In this document: in pieces, positions 11,793-24,960 of the stretch
Numbering within the stretch: the first letter of the stretch is position 1
How the letters are laid out: every line of letters starts with the position of its first letter
Assembly (NCBI GenBank): GCA_027886175.1
Contig: JAJNNQ010000013.1
Location: 1,550,001-1,614,000, forward strand
Direction of reading: 5' to 3'
From: Phylloscopus collybita
Lineage: Eukaryota; Chordata; Aves; Passeriformes; Phylloscopidae
Length of the DNA stretch: 64,000 nucleotides
Translations under genes and position numbers: made by a program
Notes under the pieces: generated by a model
Told to the model about the DNA's origin: nothing
Databases searched by the model: none
The model's input: only the letters and a program-made list of their open reading frames with translations

Positions 11793-14463
11793 GTGAGTAA
11801 CACTTTGCCTCAGGCATAAATGTCTATCCTCTGAAGATACAAGTTCAAAAGGGAAAATGTACAATTACAGGAAACAATTGAAAAGTTTTATTTATTTTTA
11901 TCCAGTGCTTAATCTATTTTTGATGTGACTTAGAAAATACAAAATCTCACTTGTATCTAGAGAAGGGGAGAAGATTCACACCAATAATGAAATGTTGGCT
12001 TTACTTAGAATGCTGGAAGGGTCTTGGGAAGGTTTTCTGGTGACTTGGCCCAAGATTAAGTTCACTGTTGTAACTTGGCTTTTCAAAAGAGTTAGTGATA
12101 AGGACTGTTGTTATACTCAACCCAGGAATACCTAAAATCATCTGTAACTGTCAGAAATTAATGCATTGATAACAACTGTAAAGACACTTTTATGTAGAGA
12201 AAATATATCTCATAAGAAATAGCAACATATTGTCGTTAGGATCCAAAACTTATTCCTAGACTGAAACTGCATAAGCAAAACTGTCCTAACGACATAGCTA
12301 GGTTTGCTGTCATTTAAAATTTTTAAATAAAGATTGTATTATTATCAAAAAGACATTCTTAGTTTAAACAGATAGGAATTACTTCATGTGGAAATCAGTA
12401 AATGTGTCTTTGATACTGCCTTTTATGTAGCACCTTAAGTATCAATTTCTGTTTTTCCTTGTGCTAAGGTGAAATTCACAGGTATAAAAGATATTTTGAT
12501 CTGGGGAAATTCAGTCATGTAACTCTTTAGATTGGATTGTTACACTTCTTATTTATGTTTAAAATTATTACATTGCAACATGGGCAACTGCAGCATTGGT
12601 GTTTGATAGCATTCTAACACTGGGGTCTTTCATATTACATAATTTTTAGTGTGGGCTAGCTTTTCATGTGGAAAACTCATGCTGTCTTAATGACACCATA
12701 GAAATTTATCCCAGAGTTCTTAATGCAGAAAATCGGGATTGGTGTTGTTCAGAGAAGTCCTTCACCCTGTGTTGTACTGGAGATATAAAAAATGGTCTCA
12801 CTAATCCCTTTCCTTCTATGTCCTAAGATTACCTTACCACACATTAATGATCTTAAGAAGTCTAGAAATTAAAACACTTCCATCATGTTATCATAATTTA
12901 TGTTGGGGGGAAAAACAGAATTGAAGTGGTATCTTTGGGAAAATTATCCTCATGAAGTCTTTACTTACATTTCAACTACAGTGGAGAACTGGTCACTGGA
13001 CAATTGCCTTCTATGAGACAATACTTCTTTATGTACAGCCTTCCTGAGGATTTCTTACCTTTCTTACTCCCCATCATATTTGGGTTAATTTAATCAATGT
13101 TAAAATTCCTGTGGATTTGATTTGTACTGTGAGATAATATACCTAAATACATGTTGAATCACTTAGATTTCAGGGGAATCAAAATTCAAATTTCTGCTAA
13201 ATAACAGAGCAGGTTTTAACTGTGTAATATTCATGGTGTTCAATTAAACTGGCATGAAAGCTACAATTATAACTGAATAGTTTATCACTATGTATTAACC
13301 CTGTGGCCTTAGAAATCATACAGTGGCTTAGCTGTGTAAGCCATTGCATCACTCACTTGTTGAACAATTCAGTGCAAAAGCATTTCTGGTCCATGCACTG
13401 AAGGATATTGCAATGAAAGGACCGAAACCTGCACTTCATTTCCTGAGTGAAGTAATGTAGGCTTTCATCTCCTAACCACTGACATAACTATGTATATTAT
13501 GGTTGAATATTTAGCAAGTGTCTAATAAAATGTCTGGGAGAGATAGCAATAAGTTGAAAACTGTTCTACTTTATATATTTATTATAGTATGCATATAAAG
13601 TATTCAGAGGAGAGTAAATAGGTCAGTATACAGCAAGCACTGTGGTAAATCAAATGAAGGGAACCAAAGTGAATTTTATTGGCATCTAAATTTTGGTTAA
13701 AATTTTAGGTTTGAGATTGAGATTTAGGTGAGATTTATAAACACTATAAATGCGTCGTATTTCCTTTAGAAGATGGATTCTGAGGTTTCCAGAGTAACTT
13801 TGGTATTGTCTTGCCACTGTTTGCATTAAGAGTTACAAACTTGTTTGGACATTAGGAAGCAAAAATCATTAGAAGTAAGTTGAAATTACTCAGAATAGTT
13901 TTATTGAGTAAAGTGGGTTAAAGAGGTGAGAAACAGAAAAGTAGTTCTGAATTGCTGAAGCCAAATAACCTTAGGACAAATTCATATGCTAAATAAAAAA
14001 GACTGGTGCTGTAGTTACAGAATGAAGAGCAGAGTCTACCCACTCTACCTTAAAACACCGAGGAGCTACCTAGTTGCAAACTTAATCATTAGACTAATGA
14101 AGCTGCTGGAGTTATTATATTAGATCAAAGACTAGTCAAAGGAACTGTTTCTTTAGTGGTTTAGTTTTAAGAATTAATCAAGTGCTTTCAAATATAAGAC
14201 AGAAGAAATAAACATTTAGAGAAGTTCATGCATCCACATGGGAAAGGAAATCATTAATCAGGCTTACTGCATTTGATACTGATACTGTTTATGAGTAAGT
14301 CCCAGTATGAAGCTTTGTAAGTAAACTTCAATGGACTGCTCACTTTTCAATAGACTTTCTCTTCTTGTTTATAAATCAGCTATGATTAGTTTTTGGAGAC
14401 AAATATTTCCTTGTATTCTTGCTGCTGTATACAGTTTATGTATTTATACCATATATAAATTAT

Positions 14464-14507
14464 AGTATCATTTAGGTTGGAAAAGACCTTTAAGATTGAG
14501 TCTGGCC
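14464..14507 (-). mobile_element. Short CR1 3'-end remnant
   Basis: GTATCATTTAGGTTGGAAAA followed by GACCTTTAAGATTGAGTCTGGCC matches the antisense of the CR1 3' terminus (the common avian pattern with GGTTGGAAAAGACCTTTAAGAT). Only about 45 bases are recognisable. Confidence 0.7.
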
Positions 14508-16523
14508 ATTGATGGAAGAACCAATCAATATTAGATAAAAACACAAGTTACATTATCTGTGCATAATTAAGAATTAAGTAGCGTTATTGTTATAAACACA
14601 AGAGTGTTTAGAAGTCGGAAGCAACCTGTATTTGGGCTTTTCAAAGATTAATTTTTATCTTGCAATATTTTTAGGTTATCAGCACTAAGGAGATGGACAC
14701 AAACTGGACCAGTTTGCAGTAGCAAATGAAACAGTGCTTGTGTTAGTGGTTGTTTAAGATGTCTTGAAAAGGAGAAACAGTAAACTAAAAAGGGTTTGTT
14801 TCACTGAACAGTATTTTAGGGGGTGGAGAATGTTGAAGGCTGTCAGCATTTATATTTCCAGTTTGTTTGGGATCTCAGTCAAGGTGAAGTTGGTTGGGAA
14901 CATTTGCTGGAAGTGACCTTGGCTGACTGTAAGGGATTTCGGTTTCTGTGTGGGTAATGCCACTGACCCAGGAGTTCCATGGTGTTGGTCATGTAAAAGC
15001 TCGAGTTTAGCTGGTGATCATTGCTGCTGTGGGAATGCCAACTGAAGTAGCTTTTTGTCCACCCTTTATCTTGTCTGTGCAGTTAGGTGGTTTTCTCCAT
15101 TAGAAGATAGACCAGAAACAGGCAGCATCACAGCAACGAGAACGTTTTCAAACAGAAGAGAGAAGCAGCAAGGGATCTAAAGCATTAATTGGCTAAGAGG
15201 AGACTAAACCTATGAGTGTCAGGCTTTGGTTGGACACCTGCTTCTGGATTCAGGGTTTTTTGGTGGATGTTACCAAGACCAGCTTTTGATGCATTCTTGT
15301 TTGGATATTGCTGTCTGCACACATTTGTCAGTCTTTTCAAGAAAAGTTATGGAAAAAAAACCATTGTCTGCCTGAGCCATGTCCTAAAAATAATAGGCCA
15401 AGTATTGAGTGGAATATTTACATTAGATTGCTTCTGTGAGCTTTTATCTAATGAGGTGTTTTAACTTTCTTATATAGTGCTGTTATTTTATTCTTCTCAT
15501 TGTTCCCTAAATGAAAATGGGAATTTATGACTCTGAAAAGTAAAGAAGGTAAAAAGAGAACATGATCATGTGAATAACAAGATGGTATCTGGTCCTGTCA
15601 GGAAAGCAGGATAGTTCAGTAGAAATGTCAAGCATAACAAAATAAATGTTTCAGGAATCTAGAATGAGAAGTTCAATGCTGATCAAAACAATCTGTAAAT
15701 ACTGTATAAGGCTGTGATTTGATTCTTAAATGAGAAAGTGTACATTAACAAAGCCCCAGTGATGTAAAAGTGGCTAGAGAAAATCAAATTTGGATCTTAC
15801 GCTTGGGAATAGGCATAGAGGTGTCTTTCTTTTGGTGGTCGTCTCCTCTGACTCAGTACTTTTAGTTGGTTCCATGTATTTCTTTGAATCTGGTCTTGGG
15901 AGTTTCTTGGGAGCATGTTCTGCCTACAGCAAAATATACCCTGAACTGACAGGATTTCTCCAAAACTTTGTGCATTGTTTAAATCACTCAAAGCAAAGTG
16001 TTCTCTGGGGCATCTGCTGTGCTTGCTTACTGAATCAATGAAAACTGCAGATGCACTGCAGTGCTGTGGATCAGGCAGGGTGGTGGAAAAGTAGCCTGAG
16101 TCACAGGAACACGGTTCTGCACTAAACCAGGCATGGGCTTAGACAGGGACTAATCACAGGACTGCATTGTAGCATCTGGAAAATTAATGAGTCTTTTGCT
16201 GATCATTTTTCTCTGTGGTGTATTTTTCTCCTTTATTTCTAAGGGATACTGCCAAGTAGATTTAATTTGAAATTTTTATGGGAAGCTGGTAATTTTAGTT
16301 TTGACAGTAAGAGTACGTTAAACATTCTGTTCCTTTGATTCTACCTTGGCTATTTACTTGTAAGTGAGACAAATGAGATTTTTTTTTTAATATAGGTATT
16401 CATAATGGATGCAAGTGAGTCTGAAAAGTGGTTTTCTTTTCCTCTTTTTCTGTTTCTCCAGGTTCATTTTGTTTTCATGTCACTCAGTATAGGGTACATG
16501 TAGGTTCCTATTTGTAATTGCAG

Positions 16524-16655
16524 AAAAGGAGAGAATGGACAGCAGACAGCTCATAAAACTTGGTATGGACAGCAACAAACAGGAAACAACAGTTGTGATA
16601 CTAATTAAGCTTTATAAAAGTCTTATAGATGGCCTGATGTGGGTGGATTGGCAAG
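16524..16655 (+). other. In-frame exon-like unit in BABAM2 intron
   Basis: This is a 132-base segment between an acceptor TTTGTAATTGCAG and a donor CAAG|GTATTT. Placed between the BABAM2 exons ending 11792 and starting 26245 (a phase 1 junction), it would add 44 residues without a stop or frame shift (KKERMDSRQLIKLGMDSN and onward). The acceptor's pyrimidine tract is short and the donor lacks G at +5, so it is weaker than the true exons. I recognise no domain. Insertion would fall inside the UEV core. Confidence 0.25.
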
Positions 16656-16874
16656 GTATTTTAAAATGTCATTTTGCTGTGGATATTACTTTTTTAATTT
16701 CTGAGAAACACATGTATTTGCCACACTTCTAAAACTGTAGTATATTGCTGCAGACATTAATTGACATTCTTCCAGCAACTAGAAGCACTTTAACAAATGG
16801 ACTGAAAGGTTTTGTAATAACTTCTTTACAAAATTGCACTTTTCAGAAAAGTGAACTGTTGATTTTTCTTATTT

Positions 16875-16903
16875 TATATCTATATATATAGAGAGAGAGA
16901 GAG
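16875..16903. repeat. (TA)n(GA)n microsatellite
   Basis: A short TATATATATA run passes directly into GAGAGAGAGAGAG. Simple low-complexity DNA, likely length-variable. Confidence 0.9.
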
Positions 16904-17636
16904 TGTAACTACTATGTGTCCAAGTATATGGCAGATAACTGAAATTCTCAGAAAAGGTACCTGACATGGAAAAAGGATATAATCCTATTTTATCCACTCA
17001 ATTTTTGAAAAGAAATAATTAGGTCGCAGAAAGTAATTGATGGAGGCAAGACTTGAGTACAGGCTGTGGTGCTTATTCTTCTTACTCCGTGTCTGGTTTG
17101 TGTCTACATGCTTTGGTAACTCACAGATAGTTTTTTCTCTAAGATGAGAACTGCTTTAAAGGTGTGAAGTACAGCAAGTTCAAAATTGCTTGTAATAGCA
17201 AGTAGAAAGCAAATACCTTGTTTTCAGTCCAAAAAGGACATGCTGAGCAGGGGTTCATGGATGAGTCCTGGGTTCAATACCAGACAATGCTTTCAGAGAA
17301 GAAACAGGATGATACACAACACCACAGGATTATTAGAGATACGAAATTTCTAGAAATAAGAGCTGCATCAAGATAAGAAACATTTTCTGAATCATTCTTC
17401 CCTCTCTTTCCTCCTTCCACACGATGACAATTACTTTGTCACCAAACTAAATTTTTTCTAAGAATCCATATGTGACATAGCAATAGCACACAGGGGCGAG
17501 TACTGAATACCTTTTATGAAATAGATAAATGTAATTCATTTTGGAATAATAAGGTATACACCTTGGTTTAGAGATGGAACTGGTCACAAAGATGCATAAA
17601 TGTCAAAATGGGGGAAGGAGGGGGTGCTTAAGCTGC

Positions 17637-18060
17637 TTTTCTGTCTCCTGCACCATTCAGCAGCAGTCCTTTCCCCTAGTCATCCTCTTGCTCTTCCTGT
17701 AGCAGCCCATCTTGTTGTCCTTAACTCACCTTGCCAGATTCAATTCTAGGTCAGCTTTGACATTTCCAGTCCTGTCTCTGCATGCTCAGGGAGTGTCCAC
17801 ATTTCCCGTGATTCCTTTTTATGTTTGAGCTTTATCAGGAGTTCCTTGCTCATCCGTGTAGGCCTCCTGCTGCTAGTGTTTGCCTTTCTGCTCGCTAGGA
17901 TAGACTGTTCTTGAGCTTGGAGGAGGTCATCATGGACCCATCTTCTCACCAGGACCATTATCTCATAGGAGTCTTCCATGGGAGGAGCAAGATCCCTGAA
18001 CAACCTGAAGTCTGCTCCCTGCAGGTTAGGGGTGTGATCCTGATGTTTGTCTTACATCAT
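17637..18060 (-). mobile_element. CR1 LINE ORF2 relic (region before the reverse transcriptase), minus strand
   Basis: Read on the minus strand, 18003-17746 is an 85-codon open remnant with LLQAQEQSILASRKANTSSR followed by RPTRMSKELLIKLKHKKE. This matches the pattern of the CR1 ORF2 linker between endonuclease and reverse transcriptase (an 'EAQE...RK...RRP.W..KELL..LK.KK' layout). Nucleotide resemblance continues on both sides, including the downstream segment that in intact CR1 encodes ARDVKGNKKGFYRYISSKRK, here with substitutions and stops. It is an old internal fragment without the 3' tail, not a host gene. Confidence 0.75.
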
Positions 18061-21000
18061 CCTCAAACAGTGATTCACAAAAAAACCACCAAAAATGGCT
18101 GGTGGTCTAGAAAGTGTGTCCTAAAAGAAATTGTTCCACAAAGTAGTTCTTCAGCAACAGAAAGATAAGCTTTTAGAACTGTGGTGAGGTGGCTTGAAGA
18201 GTAAAAGTGGTAGTTGTGATGTTGAGGAGTGGAAAGATGCAATGGGCCTGTACCACAGTTCAAAATACCTGGAGTGGCTTAGTTGGCTAGGTGGGCCAGA
18301 TGGGATTACACTGGCTTGGGTTTTGAAAGCTGCAAGCCTGCAAGAGGTGAGGGTTGAAAGAACAGGATAGCAGGTGTGGCAGCAGAGGATCCTGCAGGAT
18401 AATGTCACATTGACCACAGGTGAGAATGAAGTAGCATCATTTCATTTCAAACCCCAGGCAGCATTTAAAACAGAAAAAAACCCAACTTATTTGCAAGTCT
18501 TATAATCTTAATAAAATGTTGGTGAGAGAAGACAATGGTTTTGCACATCTGCTTTTCAGGTAAAAACATGGTTTAGAAGTCTTCCTGTCCAGATGGAAAG
18601 TAACGTAAAACTTCTCAGCAATTAGCAGTGTATCTCCTCAGAAATTAGAGGAGTATTTTTTGCAGTGATCACCAGCCTGTGCCAAGAAAGGGCATGGCTT
18701 GCTTTTTACACCCATAACAACTGCAACTGTATTTAAGTTTCAAGCTTCAAACAATTCAGATGGAGAAGAGACAGCTTTTAGTCACATCGATCTCATCAGC
18801 ACTTAGGGAAGTTACTATAGAAACTGTAACAGCAGAAACAATAAAAGGAAATAAAAACGGAAGGAGGAGGGAATGAAGATCTTTGAGAATTTGAAGTAAA
18901 AATAAAGCAAAATAAAAGTAATAGCTGAAGCTGGTTATAAGAAGCCTTTTTCTTAGTTAAGATAAATATGATTACAGAAATTAGAGAAGGAAAAAAACCT
19001 GTAAGACCATTATACCATTTCTTTGGGGTCAGTATAGGATTGTGAGATATTCCACAGGATATTTTTTGGAGGTAGTCCAGTCTTGCTGTAGAAGTCCAAT
19101 AAGAGTATGTGACATAGGTGGGGTGGGCAGTGACACTTAAAATCAAGAAAATGTTATAAAGCTGTTTTCAAATTAAGTTATAGCTCTTTAGCATGATCTT
19201 GGACCACATAGCTGGAAACTGCTTGAGGAATATCTTGATTTGATCTGTTACTTAGTTCCTCTGTAGAACAAAACCAAGTTAGATACTCTATCTGCAGCAC
19301 ATGACTGTAACTTCAGTCATTCAAAATATTTTTATCACATTTTTTTTTAAAATGCTGGTTTGTATAAAGGATGGAATAGTTTAAAAAATGTTACAGGTTA
19401 TAATGAAGACATGGGATATTTTTACAACCATATAATAATGCCTATGTTGAAAAAAAATGAAAATAATTGTAATCATAAATCTAGTTTCCACTGGTGCCTA
19501 GATTGTGTTATAGCTCCCACTATCAGTGGAAGGAGAACCACAAGGTGGATACAGAAATGCAGTCCTCCTCAAATAAAAATGGGTTACATTATGTTTAAAC
19601 AAACCCAAACAGACAAAACCAACTAACAAACCAAAACAAAGAAAGCTAATTAAACAAATCTACTCTGTAATGTGTCGGAATAATTTAATCCATCACCGTT
19701 CATTGTTTCCATTTTGCCTACAGTGGTTTGTCTTTTATTGTTTAGTATTCTATATTCTGTTAATAGAATAGTTGTTTCTCTTTGGGGTTTGTTTTTTTTT
19801 TTTGAGTATTTACTTGTATTTCTATAGTATTTATTTGGAAGTATTTTGTACATGTCATCTTACTCATTTACTATACAAGTGTTGACTTTGCCAATGGGGT
19901 GGATATTTCCCGTAGCAAGGGCAGACCTAATTATTTCAAACCCAGCTGTGATTACCAACACACCCAGAATGCCATAAGTGTCTCAGCTAAAATTCCATAA
20001 ACAGCTTTTCCTTTCAGATTTGAAATTTTGAAATGTTGATTTCAAAATAGCATCTTCCTTCAAAGAACCTGTTTTTCTCCGGAAGGGATGTCAGCCCTAA
20101 TAATATTTAACAAATTCAAATTCCTGTGACTGCACTCTGTTAACCTAAAGTCCCACATTAATGCCATTGATATGTTATTTGTCATCCTTGCTTTCTCATT
20201 CCTGCGAGAATAAATCATCACACACCAAAGCAGGATAGCTGTGGCATTCAGTAATTCTTTGTGTATTTTAAGCCAAGTTCCCCCTTTCATTTTTTGCCAG
20301 TAGAATGTAGGCCAAAGGCCTTCAGCACACGAGTCCAGAAAACATTCACTGGGCAAAGTAGCCTGAAATCCTGCCCTGAGAAGCTTTGTGCTAGATGCTA
20401 CAGCCCCCAAAATGCTTGTGGCTAGATCTGTTCAGGTTTCTCCATAGGAAACACGACCAATATGATTCCTGAAAGACCCTCTGCACTGGGATTTTTATGT
20501 CAAAACTGAAGAAAGCTCTTTTTCCTTGAAGTTAGGTTAGATTTTTCATCAGTTGTACAGGCTGTCTGAATCAGCTTTCTCATAGAAGTCATGTCAAAAA
20601 AATCTAGTAGAAATCTTCTTTTAAAATAGGGCTTGAGAAATGTGTAAGTGGTATTGTGCAATATGGGATATGTATTGCCATCGAGTTGCACTGTAAATTC
20701 ACATGGGTCTCATCCACATCATCACAAGAAAACTACAGAGCTCCCAGTTCAAGGAACTTTTCAGTTTGAGTCCATGCATTCAAATCCACTGTTTTTCCCA
20801 GCAGTGTGAGCTCTGCAGTAAGGCAGGGAGAATGTGAAATTCAGTGAACCAAAAAAAGAACAGCCAGAAAGATGATGAATATGTACTAATAAGAGACAGA
20901 AATGCAGTTCTGGAGCCTGGAATATGTGTTTCCTGTTTCCATTACTTACTTCATCAGAAGTACTTGAGTGCAGAGGCAGTCTCTCGCCAAAGCTGGATGA

Positions 21001-24000
21001 TAAGTAAGGAGTGAGTCAGGGAATTTTGGGAAGAGAATGGCTAGTATCAGGCTAAGATTCTTCCGTGTTCTTTGGAGATTTGAGTTTGGCATATCCTCCT
21101 TGGTTTTGTGGTGAAATAATTTAAACAAAACCTCTCACATGTCCAGTAAGCATTGATTCTGAAGTATATACTATGGCAGTCAGCATTGGAAGGACTTGTG
21201 TTTGACTATATAAAGTATTATCCACTAGTAAGTCTCAGAAGAATCACATCCCACAAGCTGGCAGTTAGCATCATTAGGCAGGTTGTCTGTTTTTCCCTTG
21301 TTCCTTCATTCCTGATCTGGGATCCCTAAAGAACCTCTCAACTCACGAATGGGCTGTGAAACCATTTTTTAAATATTTTATGTAGCTAACGTCATTCTTA
21401 CGATGCTTAGAGTCGTCACATTGAAAAGCTCGTGCAGAAATGAACACATTTGATTGGAGCAAGACTTCAGTGTTGTGCAGTAAATACATGCAGAGGTAGA
21501 GGATCTGTCTAATGGGAGAAGCCAGACCAGTGTCTCCTTTGGCCAGCTCTGTGCAGCCCAGGACCATTTAGAACTGGCAAAAATACTGGGTTATCTCATG
21601 TTTGAAGGCTGCTCCATAAAGCAAGTACAGATTGAACTAAGGTTGTGCAGGCCATGAAATCTTGTCAAAGCAGAAATCTCAGCAATAAAATATCCAGATC
21701 ACCCAGTGTTCATGAGTGCTAAATAAATTTCAGATGCAATAAACTGCTGCAGAATCAAGCGTCCCAAAGGTTAGTAAGATAACCAGCATGGTAGCATCCA
21801 AGGATTAAAATGATGAATTCAGTGAGTAAATGTTGGCTTTTGTGAAAACAAATATCTAGATTTATCCAGTGCCATACAAAGGATAAATAAACCTTTTCCC
21901 TAGAACAGAGGAACAGTATATGGATTTTTTTTTAAATGTTACTGTCTTAGTGCTTTGAATTATATTAATGGTCACCATGCATTTCAAGCATGGTTTTGTT
22001 TTCCCATCTCTTTTCTCCTGTGCTTAAAGGTGGAAAGGAGGGCACTGTGGTAAACCTAACCTTTTCTTCTGAGCATTTCTTCAGAAAACCCGTAGCAGCA
22101 CTGGTACATGCTTTTTCTGAGACATTCCTTCCGCATTTCACATCCTGTTGAACGAGTTGTAAAATTAGATGCTAAAGATACTATTTTAAAGTTAATAGGA
22201 TAGTTAAAATCAACTCTGTAGTTGTTGACATAAGCTTAACAAACTAGGTAACCTGTTCCAGGCCACAGATTGCTGTTTTTTATAAAAAATGAACAATTCA
22301 ACCTTACAGATGCATTGCACAGTTTGTTGGTTATTAATAAACCAAGATTTTGGCTTTAAGATAACTATGTTTTGAATATATGTACGCATTAAATACTAAG
22401 TCGAGAGAAGCAAATTTGTGTGTTACTTCTAGATAGTTTCTTATGTTTCAAAAAGAGAGCAACTTCAACTATTTATAAACTGTAATTAAGTTTCTTTACA
22501 ACATGACTCATTCTCAACAAGCAAGTCCTTTTTCTTTTGCTTTCTTATGAACTGTGTGGGAAAATTAGGGTTCAATCAGTGAAGAATTTACTCAATGCTT
22601 AATTACCCATAAACAGCCCTCCAAGTTCTGCTCATGTAGAGCCTGCATAAAGACATGATTTTCCCCACACTATGGCTGTCTAAAAAATGATCTGTAAATT
22701 GTAATGTAGGAGAAAGCAGTGTTTTACTGGATTTTTTTTTCTCCAGTCTGCTTCTTTGAGTTCTTCTTACATTAACAGTGTGATGCTTAGGAGAGCCAAA
22801 GTAAGAAGTCATCAGATTTAAATTACTTTGAGCATGGAACTAAATTAGAAAGCTTTACTTTCCTGAATGAGCTAATTGTTTAAATTTTCCAAAGGAAATG
22901 TTTCTATTTCTGCGAGAGAAGGGGTAAATGGGACTTCCTCTGACATAATTTTCATTTTGAATCTTGAGTTTGACAGCAGCATTTTTACCTTCATAACCAA
23001 ATATTACTGCTTAACTGCATGACTTGTGTAAGCTTGCTAGTTGAAGTGACTCACTTACGCAGATGAAGTTATTTTTAGGGAGATAATTTGCACTGTTTGG
23101 AAGAGAGGAAAAAAGGGAGAGAGAGTCCTACTAAGAGCTAGATCTCTCATTATAGTTTACAGAGCTCGTGAACCCAGCATCCAAGCAAAAGATGACTAAG
23201 CAAGGGGTCTATTGGTACTTTCAGGAATTTACAGACATGAGTCATCTGCTTATTTTCTGCAGACATATCACCAGGGTACTTTGTGAGTCAGCTGTTATTT
23301 GGAAATAGTACTTGTATTCAACATGAATACGTTTTTGTAGTTCTTAGGTAACTAGCATGCCAAACCAACACAGTTGGCTTTTACAGTTTGCTTAGTTCAG
23401 GTGTTAATTTACAAAACTGCTGTGTTGTTCTTAAGTGTGATGCATTTTTCATGGCAAAGTGTGAATGTCGTCTTGCATGTAATTACAGTAACACCTTTAT
23501 CACCTTAGATATTGCATGAAGGCAGATCTGATTTTGTGTTAATGTACAGATTGAGAGTCAGACTGCCTACACATGACCAAGTAAAAAGAAAAATTTTCTT
23601 TAGCAAGCGTGTGTGATTATGAGCAGAATTTGACCTTTCATGTCCAACACACCTTGCCAGCATTAATTACCCGTGGTATTTGCTTATTTTTTTCATTCTG
23701 TGCACTAACAGTGTCAATGCACAGGCATCCACTGGGACAGAACAAGCTCTTGCCTTCCTTTCCTATTGCTGAAATAATAGCTGGCTACCTTGAGATATGT
23801 ATAACACTTTAAACTCAAGGCTATTTCCTGTTTACTGGTCTTTTAGGTGTGGTTGTGTTCCAGAATTAGGGACAGGTTTTTTTACTTGGTCTGGACTCAT
23901 CCACACCTTGTATTAAGGAAACACTTGGGTTAGAAAACTGGAAGTTTGGCAATTTCAGGTGAAGGATATTATTATAAATCAAAGGCAGTTTAAGTTTTTC

Positions 24001-24779
24001 AAAACTCTACTTGAAGATGAGGATAATACCGCTGTTGGGCAGATGTGGGATGCACAATTTTGAATCTAGTTTGATTATCTGATTTATGTGATCAGTTTAT
24101 AATGTAAATAATTCCTGGAAATTCCCATACAGATTTTGCTTAATTGAATATATTTTGATGGCACCTTCTCATAACAAATACAGGTGTCACTATAAGTGAG
24201 AGGACTGCCTTGATTATTCATTTTAAATAGCATTTTTAGTGCTAGGTACTTTGTCCTGAGAGCCCACCTTTAGTTTTAAGTAACGGGGAAAAAACTGTTG
24301 CTGCTTGCATGTGTTATGTAGATGGCAGTTTTGAAGGGAAAGTTAATGGAAGTTAGAAATTCTCTACTAAAAAGTCAAGTACAAGGACTAAACTATTATT
24401 TGAATGCTTTGCTAAAGTTTGTTATTCCTCTCACATGGTGATAAAATACAAAAGTACACAGACTTGGTTTCTCTTAAGGAGTTGGTACTTAAGAATGAAA
24501 AAAATACACTAGAGAAACAGTTTAAGCACTCAGAGCTGAAGTAGTATATTTATAAGATTAAAACAGAGAATCAGACTTCTTGTTTCTTTATTCTTTTCTA
24601 TGGTGGAGTCCTTCAGAGACTGAGGTGCACACACCATTTTTGAGGGGAGGAGACAGCTTGCTTGCTGATAAATGGCCAGGTTGCACCAACGTTTCTCAGG
24701 GTTGTTATTTAGTAATCACATTATAAAGAGGAATTCGACAGAGCAATCTTTGAATCTAACCTTTGTTAAAGCAGTGATC

Positions 24780-24960
24780 TGCCCTCAAATTAGCAGAACT
24801 CTGCCCATGTCATTACCAGTTAAATATCTGCTGGAAGCTGCTGTGTGGGCTGAGTCACCCGGACTCTGGGAGTTGTCACGTGTGGCTCAGACACTGGGTC
24901 ATGAACCGAGCAATTGCTGCACAGGAGGATTTGTGGTGTTTCGGGACTATGGCTGGAATA
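24780..24960. promoter_or_regulatory. Candidate intronic regulatory element (AP-1 and E-box motifs)
   Basis: A GC-richer island in AT-rich intron DNA carries TGAGTCA at 24851-24857 (an AP-1 core) and CACGTG at 24877-24882 (an E-box) within 32 bases. It shares the word GGACTCTGGG, next to an AP-1 core, with the intergenic element near 51750. Motif matches alone are weak evidence. Conservation and chromatin are unknown. Confidence 0.2.

Noticed and set aside
17230..17290. tRNA-like B-box word GGGTTCAATACC
   Set aside because: No matching A box, acceptor stem or cloverleaf could be built around it.
17746..18003. 85-codon minus-strand frame as a host gene
   Set aside because: The peptide follows CR1 ORF2, so it is a retrotransposon relic.
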